Shown here: positions 8,012 through 14,860 of the stretch, piece after piece | How positions within the stretch are numbered: the stretch's first letter is position 1 | Layout: each line of letters begins with the position of its first letter | Source of the DNA: Streptomyces sp. yr375 | GTDB lineage: Bacteria > Actinomycetota > Actinomycetes > Streptomycetales > Streptomycetaceae | DNA length: 64,000 nucleotides | Direction: 5' to 3' | NCBI RefSeq assembly: GCF_900110755.1 | Contig: NZ_FOFF01000002.1 | Span: 186,001 to 250,000, forward strand | Translations under genes and position numbers: made by a program | Notes under the pieces: model-generated | Database searches by the model: none | The model's input: the letters and a program-made list of their open reading frames with translations, nothing else | Told to the model about the DNA's origin: nothing

Positions 8012-8624
8012 CGACGCGCTTGTAGACGCGGGTGTACAGGCCGCTCGTGCCGCCCACGATGTAGCGGTCGCCCGCCTGCTGCACGATCTGCTGGTACTCG
8101 GGCGACGTGAAGACCTTCTGGTACTCGGCCGGCTCGCACTCGAAACCGGACACGAACATCACGCCCGGCTCGGAGCTGAGCAGCGAGTGGTAGGCCAGGA
8201 ACGCCTTGACCTGGTCCGCGCGCCGGACGACGTCGAAGATGGTGTTCTCCCGCCACTCGCGGTAGGCCGCGTACTCCCGCGGCTTCACCTCGATGTGCCG
8301 AAGCTGCACGTACGGGGTCTGCGGCAGCGGGTCGGCGGTGTCCTTCGGCGCCTCGACGAAGTCCAGGAGCTGGCGCCGGAAGTCCGTGACGAGGTCCGCC
8401 GACACGCGCTCCCAGAGCTGCTGCCAGACGGTGTTCAGCGCGGCCAGCTCCGCGAGGTCCGCGACGGGGGTGATCTCCAGGAGGTTGTCGTCGTCCAGGC
8501 TGCGCAGCAGCGCGCGGCCGGCCACCGGCTCCTTCTGGTTCAGTTCGCTCCACTCGGCCACCACCTGGTCCACCCTCCCGGGGGCCACGGCGACTTCGTT
8601 GAGCACGAGCAGGGTGGAAGACAT
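8004..8624 (-). CDS. unrecognised 206-residue protein, probable duplicated dimeric alpha/beta-barrel (monooxygenase/cyclase-like)
   Basis: The start at 8624 is chosen because GAGAGGA lies just upstream; an upstream in-frame TTG exists but would place the ribosome site inside the gene. The sequence reads as two similar halves, each with a strand such as TLLVLNEVAVAPGR or YVQLRHIEVKPREYAAY followed by a helix (VDQVVAEWSELN; YREWRENTI). This resembles the ferredoxin-like units of antibiotic-biosynthesis monooxygenases and polyketide cyclases. The family call rests only on this pattern. It overlaps the 308-residue unknown protein gene downstream and follows the ACP gene. Confidence 0.7.
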   Translation of the reverse strand: MSSTLLVLNEVAVAPGRVDQVVAEWSELNQKEPVAGRALLRSLDDDNLLEITPVADLAELAALNTVWQQLWERVSADLVTDFRRQLLDFVEAPKDTADPLPQTPYVQLRHIEVKPREYAAYREWRENTIFDVVRRADQVKAFLAYHSLLSSEPGVMFVSGFECEPAEYQKVFTSPEYQQIVQQAGDRYIVGGTSGLYTRVYKRVDA

Positions 8625-8756
8625 CGGTATTCCTCTCAAGTGGAACGTCGTGGAACGCGGTTGGACGCGGTGGAACGTGAGGGATCCGTCCGGGATGTGC
8701 CCTGGATCCGCGCAAGAATGGCGAGAATTCGCTTCGTGGACGCCGCGTGGGGCGGG

Positions 8757-8999
8757 TCAGGCTACGGCGACGCCCTTGGACGCGAGCACCGTGGCCGCTT
8801 CGGCGACGGTCTGCTCGGGGACGAGTTCGCCCATCTCGATCTCGATGCCGAAACTTTTCTGAAGACGCAGCGCCAGTTCTTCCAGCAGCAGCGAGTCGAT
8901 CTCCATGGCCTCGAAAGTGGTGTCCGGCGTGACATTCGCGGTCGGAACGTCCAGATCCGCCAGTACCACCACGATGCGGCTGACGATCGAGTTGCCCAT
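8757..8999 (-). CDS. acyl carrier protein
   Basis: The 80-residue protein is a discrete carrier protein. The phosphopantetheine attachment site is Ser36 in the motif MEIDSLLLEEL, and predicted helices flank it as in the family. A GGAGG ribosome site precedes the ATG. It is the first gene of the long minus-strand operon, so its promoter should lie between 9000 and 9370. It probably carries the acyl or beta-ketoacyl chain made by the KAS III at 12712-13722 and used by the AfsA-like protein. The short linker and isolated setting argue against a fatty-acid housekeeping role. Confidence 0.9.
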   Translation of the reverse strand: MGNSIVSRIVVVLADLDVPTANVTPDTTFEAMEIDSLLLEELALRLQKSFGIEIEMGELVPEQTVAEAATVLASKGVAVA

Positions 9000-9159
9000 T
9001 TCTTCCTCCGCAGATTCCTGGGAAGAACTGTTTCAGCACCGCACCGCACTGTGCGCACGACAGTTCTTGAAGACCGGGGAATTCAGCGACGTCAATTCCG
9101 CCGCGTCCCGCATTCATCCTGGGAGTCGCGGCACCGGAAGAGGAAGTGTCTCCTGATCA

Positions 9160-9179
9160 TGGTGGTGCGAACACCACCT
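9160..9179. promoter_or_regulatory. palindrome GGTGGT-N6-ACCACC upstream of the ACP operon
   Basis: Positions 9161-9167 (GGTGGTG) and 9172-9178 (CACCACC) form a perfect 7-bp inverted repeat around CGAA. It lies about 160 bp upstream of the ACP start. Very similar elements occur at 12389-12409 and 16353-16369, each in another intergenic region of the same cluster. I read it as a candidate operator for a cluster-specific regulator, possibly one of the two MmyB-like proteins. Confidence 0.5.
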
Positions 9180-9200
9180 CCACGGAGAACGGGATCCCGC

Positions 9201-9272
9201 GTACGGGTATTCGCACGGGAAGACGCACGGGAAGACGTACGGGAAGGCGCGCGGGAAGACGTACGGGTATGA
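9201..9272. repeat. six tandem 12-bp units, intergenic
   Basis: Six imperfect 12-bp units follow one another: GTACGGGTATTC, GCACGGGAAGAC twice, GTACGGGAAGGC, GCGCGGGAAGAC and GTACGGGTATGA. They lie between the ACP operon and the regulator gene. Because the unit is a multiple of three, reading frames stay open across it on both strands, but no coding signal supports a gene. The region just after it (9280-9320) is a purine-rich GGGGAAGG tract. Confidence 0.8.
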
Positions 9273-9324
9273 GGCAGGCGAGGGGAAGGTGGGGGAAGGT
9301 GGGGGGAAGCGTGGGGAAAGCAGA

Positions 9325-9349
9325 AACGCCGGCGTCCCGAGCCGGCGTT
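9325..9349 (-). terminator. hairpin terminator after the MmyB-like regulator
   Basis: AACGCCGGC (9325-9333) pairs perfectly with GCCGGCGTT (9341-9349) around a 7-nt loop. It lies 22 nt beyond the stop of the minus-strand regulator gene, as expected for a transcription terminator. No long U tract follows, which is normal in Streptomyces. Confidence 0.7.
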
Positions 9350-9371
9350 CCGCGTGAGAGCAGGGTACGGC

Positions 9372-10232
9372 TCAGGCGGCCTCGGCGTGCGCGCCGACCA
9401 ACCCGCGCGACTGCTCGGCCAGACCCGTCCCGGGCTGGGCGACGTACAGCGTCAGGAGTGACTCGGGACACTCCGGCACGCGCATCACCAGGCGGTCGAA
9501 GACCATGACCCCGGCCTGCGGATGCGCGATCTTGCGCACGTTCTGGTGACGGTCGTCGACTTCGTGGCACTCCCACAGCTCGGCGAAGTGCGGGCTGCGC
9601 TCACACAGCGACTCGGCGATGCGGTCGAACTCCGGGTCGTCCGGGAAGCGGGCCGACTGCGCCCGGAACTGTGCCACCAGCCCGCGCGCCACCTCCGCCG
9701 CGTCCGGATACTTCTCGCGGGTCGGCGCATCGGTGAAGAACTTCACCACGCAGTTGTCGCCGCTCGCGTTGACCCGGAACAGGAAGCGCGCCGAACGGCT
9801 CGCCATTTCGATGCGGCCGTACCGGTCGGTGATGTAGGCCGGATTGGACGCCCAGCCTTCGACGAGCGCACACATCCGTTCGTACACGATGTCCCGGCTG
9901 TTGCTCTCCGTGCGCTGCGGCGGATTGTGTCCGGCCAGCCGGTAGAAATACTCGCGCTCGCAGCCTTCGAGCCGCAGGGCGTTGCCGACGGCGTTGACGA
10001 TCTCTTCCGAGACGTTGATGTCCCGACCCTGCTCGAGCCAGGTGTACCAGGACACCCCGACTCCGGCCAGGGCCGCCACCTCCTCGCGGCGCAGTCCGGG
10101 GGTCCGTCGCCGCTCCATGTTCACCAGCCCGACTTCTTCCGGTGATATTTGCGCCCGGCGGGCCCGCAGAAAATGCCGGAGTTTTGTTCGTCGTAACAGT
10201 CCGGATACCGGGGGGGATGCAGTCATCTGCAT
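9372..10232 (-). CDS. MmyB-like XRE-family transcriptional regulator, bldA-dependent by TTA codon
   Basis: The 286-residue protein has an N-terminal helix-turn-helix (LRREEVAALAGVGVSWYTWLEQGRDINVSEEIVNA, residues about 48-82) followed by the ~180-residue ligand-binding domain of MmyB-type regulators (DRYGRIEMASRSARFLF, HAELWECHEV-like segment, HPQAGVMVFDRL). MmyB controls methylenomycin genes in S. coelicolor. The ATG at 10232 is preceded by GGAAAGAGG at 7 nt. Codon 13 is TTA (10196-10194), the rare leucine codon read by the bldA tRNA, so translation should depend on development. A paralogue lies at 11513-12331. It probably activates this cluster. Confidence 0.88.
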   Translation of the reverse strand: MQMTASPPVSGLLRRTKLRHFLRARRAQISPEEVGLVNMERRRTPGLRREEVAALAGVGVSWYTWLEQGRDINVSEEIVNAVGNALRLEGCEREYFYRLAGHNPPQRTESNSRDIVYERMCALVEGWASNPAYITDRYGRIEMASRSARFLFRVNASGDNCVVKFFTDAPTREKYPDAAEVARGLVAQFRAQSARFPDDPEFDRIAESLCERSPHFAELWECHEVDDRHQNVRKIAHPQAGVMVFDRLVMRVPECPESLLTLYVAQPGTGLAEQSRGLVGAHAEAA

Positions 10233-10490
10233 GTATCGGCCTCTTTCCTTCGATCTCACGGCGTCGAAATTCCCGCCATGTGCGAGTTTCAAGCATTACG
10301 GAAATCGACGGCGGCAGTGTATTGGACGCCCCGCCGGACTCGCAACTAGAACTTTCAAGTAACGAAGAATGTCGGTAAGCGTAACTCCGGTGTTTTCCGG
10401 TGATCGGTGCCGGTCTCGACTGATGGTGTTGGCAGTACCCGGTTCGGCACGCACTGCCTCCCGCCGGTCTTCGGCGTCACACTGGCGGCC

Positions 10491-11357
10491 ATGGTCCACA
10501 CAGCGGCGAACATCCCGGCGGTCACGGACACGGACACGGTCACGGTCACCGCCGCGGGTACGGCGACGAGTGCCCCCGCGCGTACCTCCACGGGTGCCTC
10601 CCCGAGTACCTCCACGCGTGCCCCTGCGAAAAGCGAGGCCGCCCGGCTTCGCCTGTTCTGCTTCCATCACGCGGGGGGCAGCGCCTGGTCCTTCGCGGGC
10701 TGGGGGCAGCGGCTCGGGCGCGGCGTGGAGGTGGTGCCGGTGCCCCTGCCGCCGCGCCCGTCCGCCCGCGCCGACGACCCCGGCGCCGTCGCCACGATGG
10801 ACGCGCTGGTGGGCGAGGTGACCCGGCGACTGGCTCCCGCCCTCGACGAGCCCTACGCGTTCTACGGGCACAGCATGGGTTCGCTGGTCGCCTACGGCGT
10901 GGCGCAGCGGCAGCTCGCCGCGGGGCGGCGGCCACCCGCCCTTTTCGTGGCCGGCGCCCACCGCGCGCCGCATCTGCCGTCCGAGGCGCACCTCACCGGG
11001 GACCTGTCGGACGACGCCGCGCTCGAACTGCTGCTGGGCCTCGACGGGGTCGGCCGGCTGGTGCGGGAGGATCCCCGCCGGATGCGGGCCGTCGCGGACC
11101 GGCTGCGGGCAGACCTCCATGTCTGTGGGACCTACAGACATCCGACGGCGGGGCACCGTCCGCTGCCCTGCCCGGTGCACGTTCTGTACGGCACCGGCGA
11201 TCCCCTGGTCTCCGCCGCGCAAGCTGCCGCATGGCGCGCCCACGCAGGGGGGCGGTTCTCGGTGCACGCCTTTCCTGGCGGTCACTTCTTCCATCGGGAG
11301 CACAAGGACCTGTTCTTCGCGGAGTTGACACGTGTACTCGAGGTGGACGCGAGCTGA
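10491..11357 (+). CDS. type II (editing) thioesterase
   Basis: The 288-residue alpha/beta hydrolase has the type II thioesterase signatures: CFHHAGGSAW (oxyanion region, near 57-66), the nucleophile motif GHSMGS with Ser128, Asp237 in YGTGDPL and His265 in GGHFF. These enzymes release wrong or stalled acyl groups from carrier proteins. The start is uncertain: ATG at 10491 has no good ribosome site, and the first ~45 residues are a Thr/Ala/Pro-rich tail partly encoded by 12-bp repeats (10581-10628). It is transcribed divergently from the first MmyB-like regulator. MmyT of the methylenomycin cluster is a functional analogue. Confidence 0.85.
   Translation: MVHTAANIPAVTDTDTVTVTAAGTATSAPARTSTGASPSTSTRAPAKSEAARLRLFCFHHAGGSAWSFAGWGQRLGRGVEVVPVPLPPRPSARADDPGAVATMDALVGEVTRRLAPALDEPYAFYGHSMGSLVAYGVAQRQLAAGRRPPALFVAGAHRAPHLPSEAHLTGDLSDDAALELLLGLDGVGRLVREDPRRMRAVADRLRADLHVCGTYRHPTAGHRPLPCPVHVLYGTGDPLVSAAQAAAWRAHAGGRFSVHAFPGGHFFHREHKDLFFAELTRVLEVDAS
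10581..10628. repeat. four 12-bp units inside the thioesterase N-terminus
   Basis: Four 12-bp units (CGTACCTCCACG, GGTGCCTCCCCG, AGTACCTCCACG, CGTGCCCCTGCG) encode part of the Thr/Ser/Ala/Pro-rich tail before the hydrolase domain. Units alternate between two subtypes. Confidence 0.7.
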
Positions 11358-11474
11358 AGCATCGTCAAGTTCTTTTAGGTGTAGGCCACTTGGGCCGATC
11401 TCTCGCACAGCGCCTCGCGCGTCTGATGCACCGGGAAAGGCCTCTCCAAACCGCCTGCGATGTGATTCTCACCG

Positions 11475-11504
11475 CTGACAGTCCGTGTATGGGCGACCTA
11501 CATT
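11475..11504 (+). promoter_or_regulatory. predicted promoter of the second MmyB-like regulator, leaderless transcript
   Basis: CTGACA (11475-11480) and TACATT (11499-11504) match -35 and -10 hexamers with an 18-bp spacer. Transcription would begin about 11510-11513, at or next to the ATG at 11513, where no Shine-Dalgarno is seen. This suggests a leaderless mRNA. Confidence 0.5.
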
Positions 11505-11512
11505 CGGTTGAC

Positions 11513-12331
11513 ATGGACGCCATGCCTTCCCGGACCCACACCAAGAACAAGCGACGCAGCCAACTGACGCACTTCCTGCGCAGCCGCCGCGCCGGGCTCT
11601 CCCCTGCGGACGTCGGGCTGGCGACCGTGGGCCGGCGCGCCCGGGTGGGGCTGCGGCGTGAGGAGGTGGCGGTCCTCGCCGGGGTGAGCGCGTCCTGGTA
11701 CGCGTGGCTGGAGCAGGGCCGCCCCATCCGGGTCTCGGACGGGATCCTGGACGCGATCAGCCGCGCCCTGCGGCTCAGTGAACTCGAACGGGTCCACCTG
11801 TACCGGCTCGCGGACGCCAACCCGCCGCTGCCCGTGTCGGGCGGCGGCAGCCCGGACCCCGAGGTGTTCCAACGGGTGGTGGACACCCAGTTGTCGGGCC
11901 CGGCGTGCGTCATCGACCGCTACTGGGACGTCCTCGCCGTCAACCGGCCGGCGGCCGACATGCTGCGCCTGGGCCGCGACGGCAACCACAACTACCTGAC
12001 CAGCCTGTTCACCGGATCCCACGGCACGCGCTATCCGAACTGGCCCCAGGTGGCCCGGTCGATGACCGCCCGCTACCGGCTCCAGGCCTCGTACGTCGCC
12101 GACGATCCCCGCTACGAGCAGACGGCGGACCAACTCGCCCTGAACGACCCCCGTTTCGCCGAGCTGTGGGCCCGTCACGAGGTCGAGGAGTTCGTGCCGA
12201 CCACCGTCGAGGTGGACTCCCCGGTCGCCGGCCGCCTCCCGTTCGTGCTGTTCACCATGGACCTGGACGAGGCCGCCTGCACCCGGCTGCTGGTGTACCT
12301 GCCGCCGGGCGTCGACGGTCCCCGGCCGTGA
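11513..12331 (+). CDS. MmyB-like XRE-family transcriptional regulator (second copy)
   Basis: The 272-residue protein has the same plan as the regulator at 9372-10232: helix-turn-helix (VGLRREEVAVLAGVSASWYAWLEQGRPIRVSDGILDA, about 44-80) and the MmyB ligand-binding domain (CVIDRYWDVLAVNRPAADML; FAELWARHEVEEF; LLVYLPPG). I chose the ATG at 11513 because a good -10 hexamer ends 8 nt before it; an in-frame ATG at 11489 would lie inside that promoter. Unlike its paralogue I see no TTA codon. Two related regulators in one cluster suggest a cascade or an activator/repressor pair. The thioesterase gene upstream ends 155 bp earlier. Confidence 0.85.
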   Translation: MDAMPSRTHTKNKRRSQLTHFLRSRRAGLSPADVGLATVGRRARVGLRREEVAVLAGVSASWYAWLEQGRPIRVSDGILDAISRALRLSELERVHLYRLADANPPLPVSGGGSPDPEVFQRVVDTQLSGPACVIDRYWDVLAVNRPAADMLRLGRDGNHNYLTSLFTGSHGTRYPNWPQVARSMTARYRLQASYVADDPRYEQTADQLALNDPRFAELWARHEVEEFVPTTVEVDSPVAGRLPFVLFTMDLDEAACTRLLVYLPPGVDGPRP

Positions 12332-12711
12332 CCGGCGACGGCCCGGTCCGTCGCGCGGCCGGGGCCCTGGGCCTCGTATGCCGTGCAGGGTGGTGGTCCC
12401 GCCACCACCGCGGGCGCCCACAGCGTCCGTACAGTCTGGCAGCCGCCTGTCGGCGGCCGGATAATCGTCGTACGTCTTCGAGACGGCGCGAACATCCGCG
12501 CCGTTCGTAACAAGCCGCGTCCGGTGACCGGGTCCCAGGCCCGCCGGTGACGCCCCTGCCGCGTCCGCCGCCCTCCGCCCGGCGGAGGCCGGCCCGTCCG
12601 GCATGCCCGGGAGCGGCTTCCCGAACCGGCGACTATGGAGGCCCCCTTGACGGATGTGTTGTCCCACCGACAGTTACGGCACGCCCGGCGCCCGGTGCGG
12701 GAGGCCGCGGC
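12332..12711. other. intergenic region before the KAS III gene
   Basis: This 380-bp gap holds the palindrome at 12389-12409 and a possible promoter: CTGGCA (12436-12441), 18 bp, GATAAT (12460-12465), overlapping a GCCGCC/GGCGGC inverted repeat (12442-12457). I see no credible gene in it. Confidence 0.5.
12389..12409. promoter_or_regulatory. palindrome GGTGGTGG-N5-CCACCACC upstream of the KAS III gene
   Basis: GGTGGTGG (12389-12396) pairs with CCACCACC (12402-12409) across TCCCG. Its central 17 bases (12391-12407) match the element at 16353-16369 at 16 positions. It lies about 300 bp before the KAS III ATG, just past the end of the second regulator gene. It could be a terminator hairpin, but the near-identical copy upstream of the exporter favours an operator. 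Confidence 0.5.
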
Positions 12712-13722
12712 ATGAGCGGAGCAGCGGTCCTCACCGGGCTCGGGACGTATCTCCCGCCCCGTGTCGTGACCAACGAGGAGATCTCCCGGACCCTGGACAC
12801 CTCGGACGAGTGGATCCGCACCAGGACGGGCATCACCCGGCGGCACTGGGCCGACCCCGGCACCGCCACCGGCGACCTGGCCGTGGAGGCGGGCGCGCGG
12901 GCGCTCAAGTCGGCGGGCTCCGGCGACGTCGACCTGGTGATCCTCGCCACGACCACCCCGGACCACCCGTGCCCGGCGACGGCTCCCGAAGTCGCCTCCC
13001 GGCTGGGCCTGGAGGCCGTCGCGGCCTATGACATCGCCGCCGTGTGCAGCGGGTTCGTGTACGCGCTGGCGTCCGCGGCGGGTGCCATCGCCTCCGGTGT
13101 CGCCGAACGGGTTCTGGTCATCGGCGCGGAGACGTACTCCACGATCCTCAACCCGCAGGACCGCACCACGTCGGTCATCTTCGGCGACGGCGCCGGGGCC
13201 GTGGTGCTGCGGGCCGGCGACCCCGCGGAGCCGGGTGCGCTGCTCGGCCACGACCTGGGCAGCGACGGCTCGTTGAAGGACCTCATCGTCGTCCCGCGCG
13301 GCGGTTCGCGGCAGCCGGCCACCGGCGCCGAGGAGCCCGGGCCGCGGCCCGCCGACTCGTACTTCACCATGCAGGGCCAGCCGGTGTTCCGGCACGCCGT
13401 GACGCGGATGGCGGCCTCCTCGCAGGCCATGCTCGACCGTGCCGGGTGGGCGGCCGAGTCGGTGGACTGGTTCGTCGGTCACCAGGCGAACGTACGGATC
13501 CTGCACGCCGTGGCCGATCAGCTCGGGATGGCCAGGGAACGGACGGTCGTCAACCTCGACCGGGTGGGCAACACCTCCGCCGCCTCCATCCCGCTGGCCC
13601 TCGCCGACGCCGTCAGCGGCGGCCTGATCACCCCCGGCGACCGGGTGCTGATGAGCGCCTTCGGCGGCGGTGTGACCTGGGGTTCGACCGCTCTGGTCTG
13701 GCCCGCCGTCGTACCGCACTGA
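12712..13722 (+). CDS. beta-ketoacyl-ACP synthase III (FabH-like)
   Basis: The 336-residue protein is a complete KAS III: Cys112 in AAVCSGF, His257 in GHQANVRI and Asn287 in GNTSAAS form the decarboxylating-condensation triad, and EWIRTRTGI near 34 is the family's substrate/CoA-side motif. It joins an acyl-CoA starter with malonyl-ACP. GGGAGG lies 8 nt before the ATG. In this cluster the only carrier protein is the ACP at 8757-8999, so the pair probably makes a short beta-ketoacyl-ACP for the AfsA-like protein or GH3 ligase. MmyC in methylenomycin synthesis plays such a role. A housekeeping FabH would be expected next to fabD/acpP, which are absent here. Confidence 0.92.
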   Translation: MSGAAVLTGLGTYLPPRVVTNEEISRTLDTSDEWIRTRTGITRRHWADPGTATGDLAVEAGARALKSAGSGDVDLVILATTTPDHPCPATAPEVASRLGLEAVAAYDIAAVCSGFVYALASAAGAIASGVAERVLVIGAETYSTILNPQDRTTSVIFGDGAGAVVLRAGDPAEPGALLGHDLGSDGSLKDLIVVPRGGSRQPATGAEEPGPRPADSYFTMQGQPVFRHAVTRMAASSQAMLDRAGWAAESVDWFVGHQANVRILHAVADQLGMARERTVVNLDRVGNTSAASIPLALADAVSGGLITPGDRVLMSAFGGGVTWGSTALVWPAVVPH

Positions 13723-13826
13723 CCCCGGCCCGTCCCCGTCGGCCGTCGGTCAGGCACGACCGACGGCCGACACCCATGCCCGCACCAGCACGCATCTCTC
13801 ACGCAAGAAATCCAGAGGAGTTCCAG

Positions 13827-14480
13827 ATGACTGCTTCGGCGACCCCGATGACCATAGGCATCCTCGGCGCGGGCAACATCGGCCGCCCGCTCGGCCGGCA
13901 CTGGCTGGCTGCCGGACACACGGTGGCGTTCGGCTCCCGGACCCCCGGCCGACTCGCCTCGTTCGTCGAGCCGTTGGGCGACCGGGCCCGGGCCGCGACG
14001 TACGCCGAGGCGGTCGAGTCGAGCGACGTCGTACTGCTGTCCGTCCCGCACCCGGCCCTGGACGACCTGCTGGACGAGTTCGCGGACCGGCTCGCCGGAA
14101 AGACCGTGATCGACGCCACCAGCCCGTTCGGCGTGGGCGAGGACGGCCTCTTCGCCTCCCAGCTCGGCGCGGGCATCACCCAGGGAAGCTGGACCGCCAA
14201 GCGCCTGCCCGAAAGCCGTGTCACCCGCGCCTTCACGCACTTCCCCGACGAACTGCTGTGGTCGCGCGGCACCCAACAGCCGCACTTCTGGGGCATGGCC
14301 ATCGCATCCGACGACGCCGACGCCCTACGGCTCACGGAAAGCCTGGTACACGACGCCGGCTTCATCCCGGTCCCCCTCGGCACCCTGGACGAATCAGCCG
14401 CCGTGGACCCGGGCGGCCCGCTCTTCGGCCTGTTCTCCACCCCGGCGGGCCTGCGCGCCGCGGCCGGCCGCACGGCCTGA
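13827..14480 (+). CDS. NAD(P)-binding oxidoreductase, NADPH:F420 reductase-like family
   Basis: The 217-residue protein begins with a dinucleotide-binding loop (IGILGAGNIGRPLGRHW, about 9-25) and continues with FGSRTPGRL, DVVLLSVPHPAL and KTVIDATSPF, the pattern of the F420-dependent NADP reductase / 6-phosphogluconate-like Rossmann family. GAGGAG lies 6 nt before the ATG. It follows the KAS III gene by 104 bp on the same strand. It could reduce a keto intermediate or supply a reduced cofactor. Its final ~45 codons are repeated twice more, in decayed form, directly after the stop codon (14481-14767). Confidence 0.8.
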   Translation: MTASATPMTIGILGAGNIGRPLGRHWLAAGHTVAFGSRTPGRLASFVEPLGDRARAATYAEAVESSDVVLLSVPHPALDDLLDEFADRLAGKTVIDATSPFGVGEDGLFASQLGAGITQGSWTAKRLPESRVTRAFTHFPDELLWSRGTQQPHFWGMAIASDDADALRLTESLVHDAGFIPVPLGTLDESAAVDPGGPLFGLFSTPAGLRAAAGRTA

Positions 14481-14631
14481 GCCGCCTCGCCGCTTGTTGC
14501 ATGACGTCGGCTTCGTCCCGGTCCCGCTCGGCACCCTGGACGAGTCGGCCGTCGTGGATCCCGGCGGTGCGCTGTTCGGTCTGTTCTCCACGGCGGCGGG
14601 CCTGCGCGCCGCAGCCGGCTGCACGGCCTGA
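14481..14631 (+). pseudogene. relic of the oxidoreductase 3' end, copy 1
   Basis: From about 14495 to the TGA at 14629-14631 this stretch encodes LLHDVGFVPVPLGTLDESAV and onward, matching the last ~45 residues of the gene ending at 14480 but in another frame and without the rest of the gene. It has no start codon or ribosome site, so it is a fragment of a duplicated paralogue. It is more similar to the second relic than to the intact gene. Confidence 0.75.
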
Positions 14632-14767
14632 GCCGCCTCGCCGCTTGTTGCATGACGTCGGCTTCGTCCCGGTCCCGCTCGGCGGCTCGGACGAGTCGGC
14701 CGTCGTGGACCTCGGCGGCCCGCTGTTCGGTCTGTTCTCCACCGCCGCGGGTCTGCGCACCGCCTGA
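14632..14767 (+). pseudogene. relic of the oxidoreductase 3' end, copy 2
   Basis: A second fragment begins with the same ~45 bases as copy 1 (GCCGCCTCGCCGCTTGTTGC and onward). It encodes the same C-terminal segment with a GGSDES variant and stops at 14765-14767, slightly earlier than copy 1. The two relics form a tandem repeat of 151 and 136 bp. They probably arose by unequal recombination after whole-gene duplication. Confidence 0.75.
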
Positions 14768-14801
14768 GTCACCCGCCCCACCCCGTCCCTCCGACATGAA
14801 G

Positions 14802-14846
14802 GACCGTCTGTCCCGCCCGGCTTTGGTCGGGTGGGACAGACGGTCC
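14802..14846. terminator. strong bidirectional hairpin terminator
   Basis: GACCGTCTGTCCCGCCCG (from 14802) pairs with CGGGTGGGACAGACGGTC (to about 14845) with one wobble or mismatch, around a short TTTGGT loop. It lies between the convergent oxidoreductase relics and the acyltransferase gene and can serve both. Confidence 0.85.
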
Positions 14847-14860
14847 TCTGGTGTGGGGGG

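Noticed and set aside
9160..9179. The GGTGGTG/CACCACC palindrome as a terminator for the ACP operon or regulator
   Set aside because: It lies upstream of the ACP gene and 190 bp beyond the regulator's own hairpin, and related copies occur in two other promoter regions.
9157..9576. Open frame on the minus strand across the 12-bp repeats with RLPVRLPVR-type translation
   Set aside because: It arises from frame-neutral repeats, runs past the terminator into the regulator gene in another frame and has no ribosome site.
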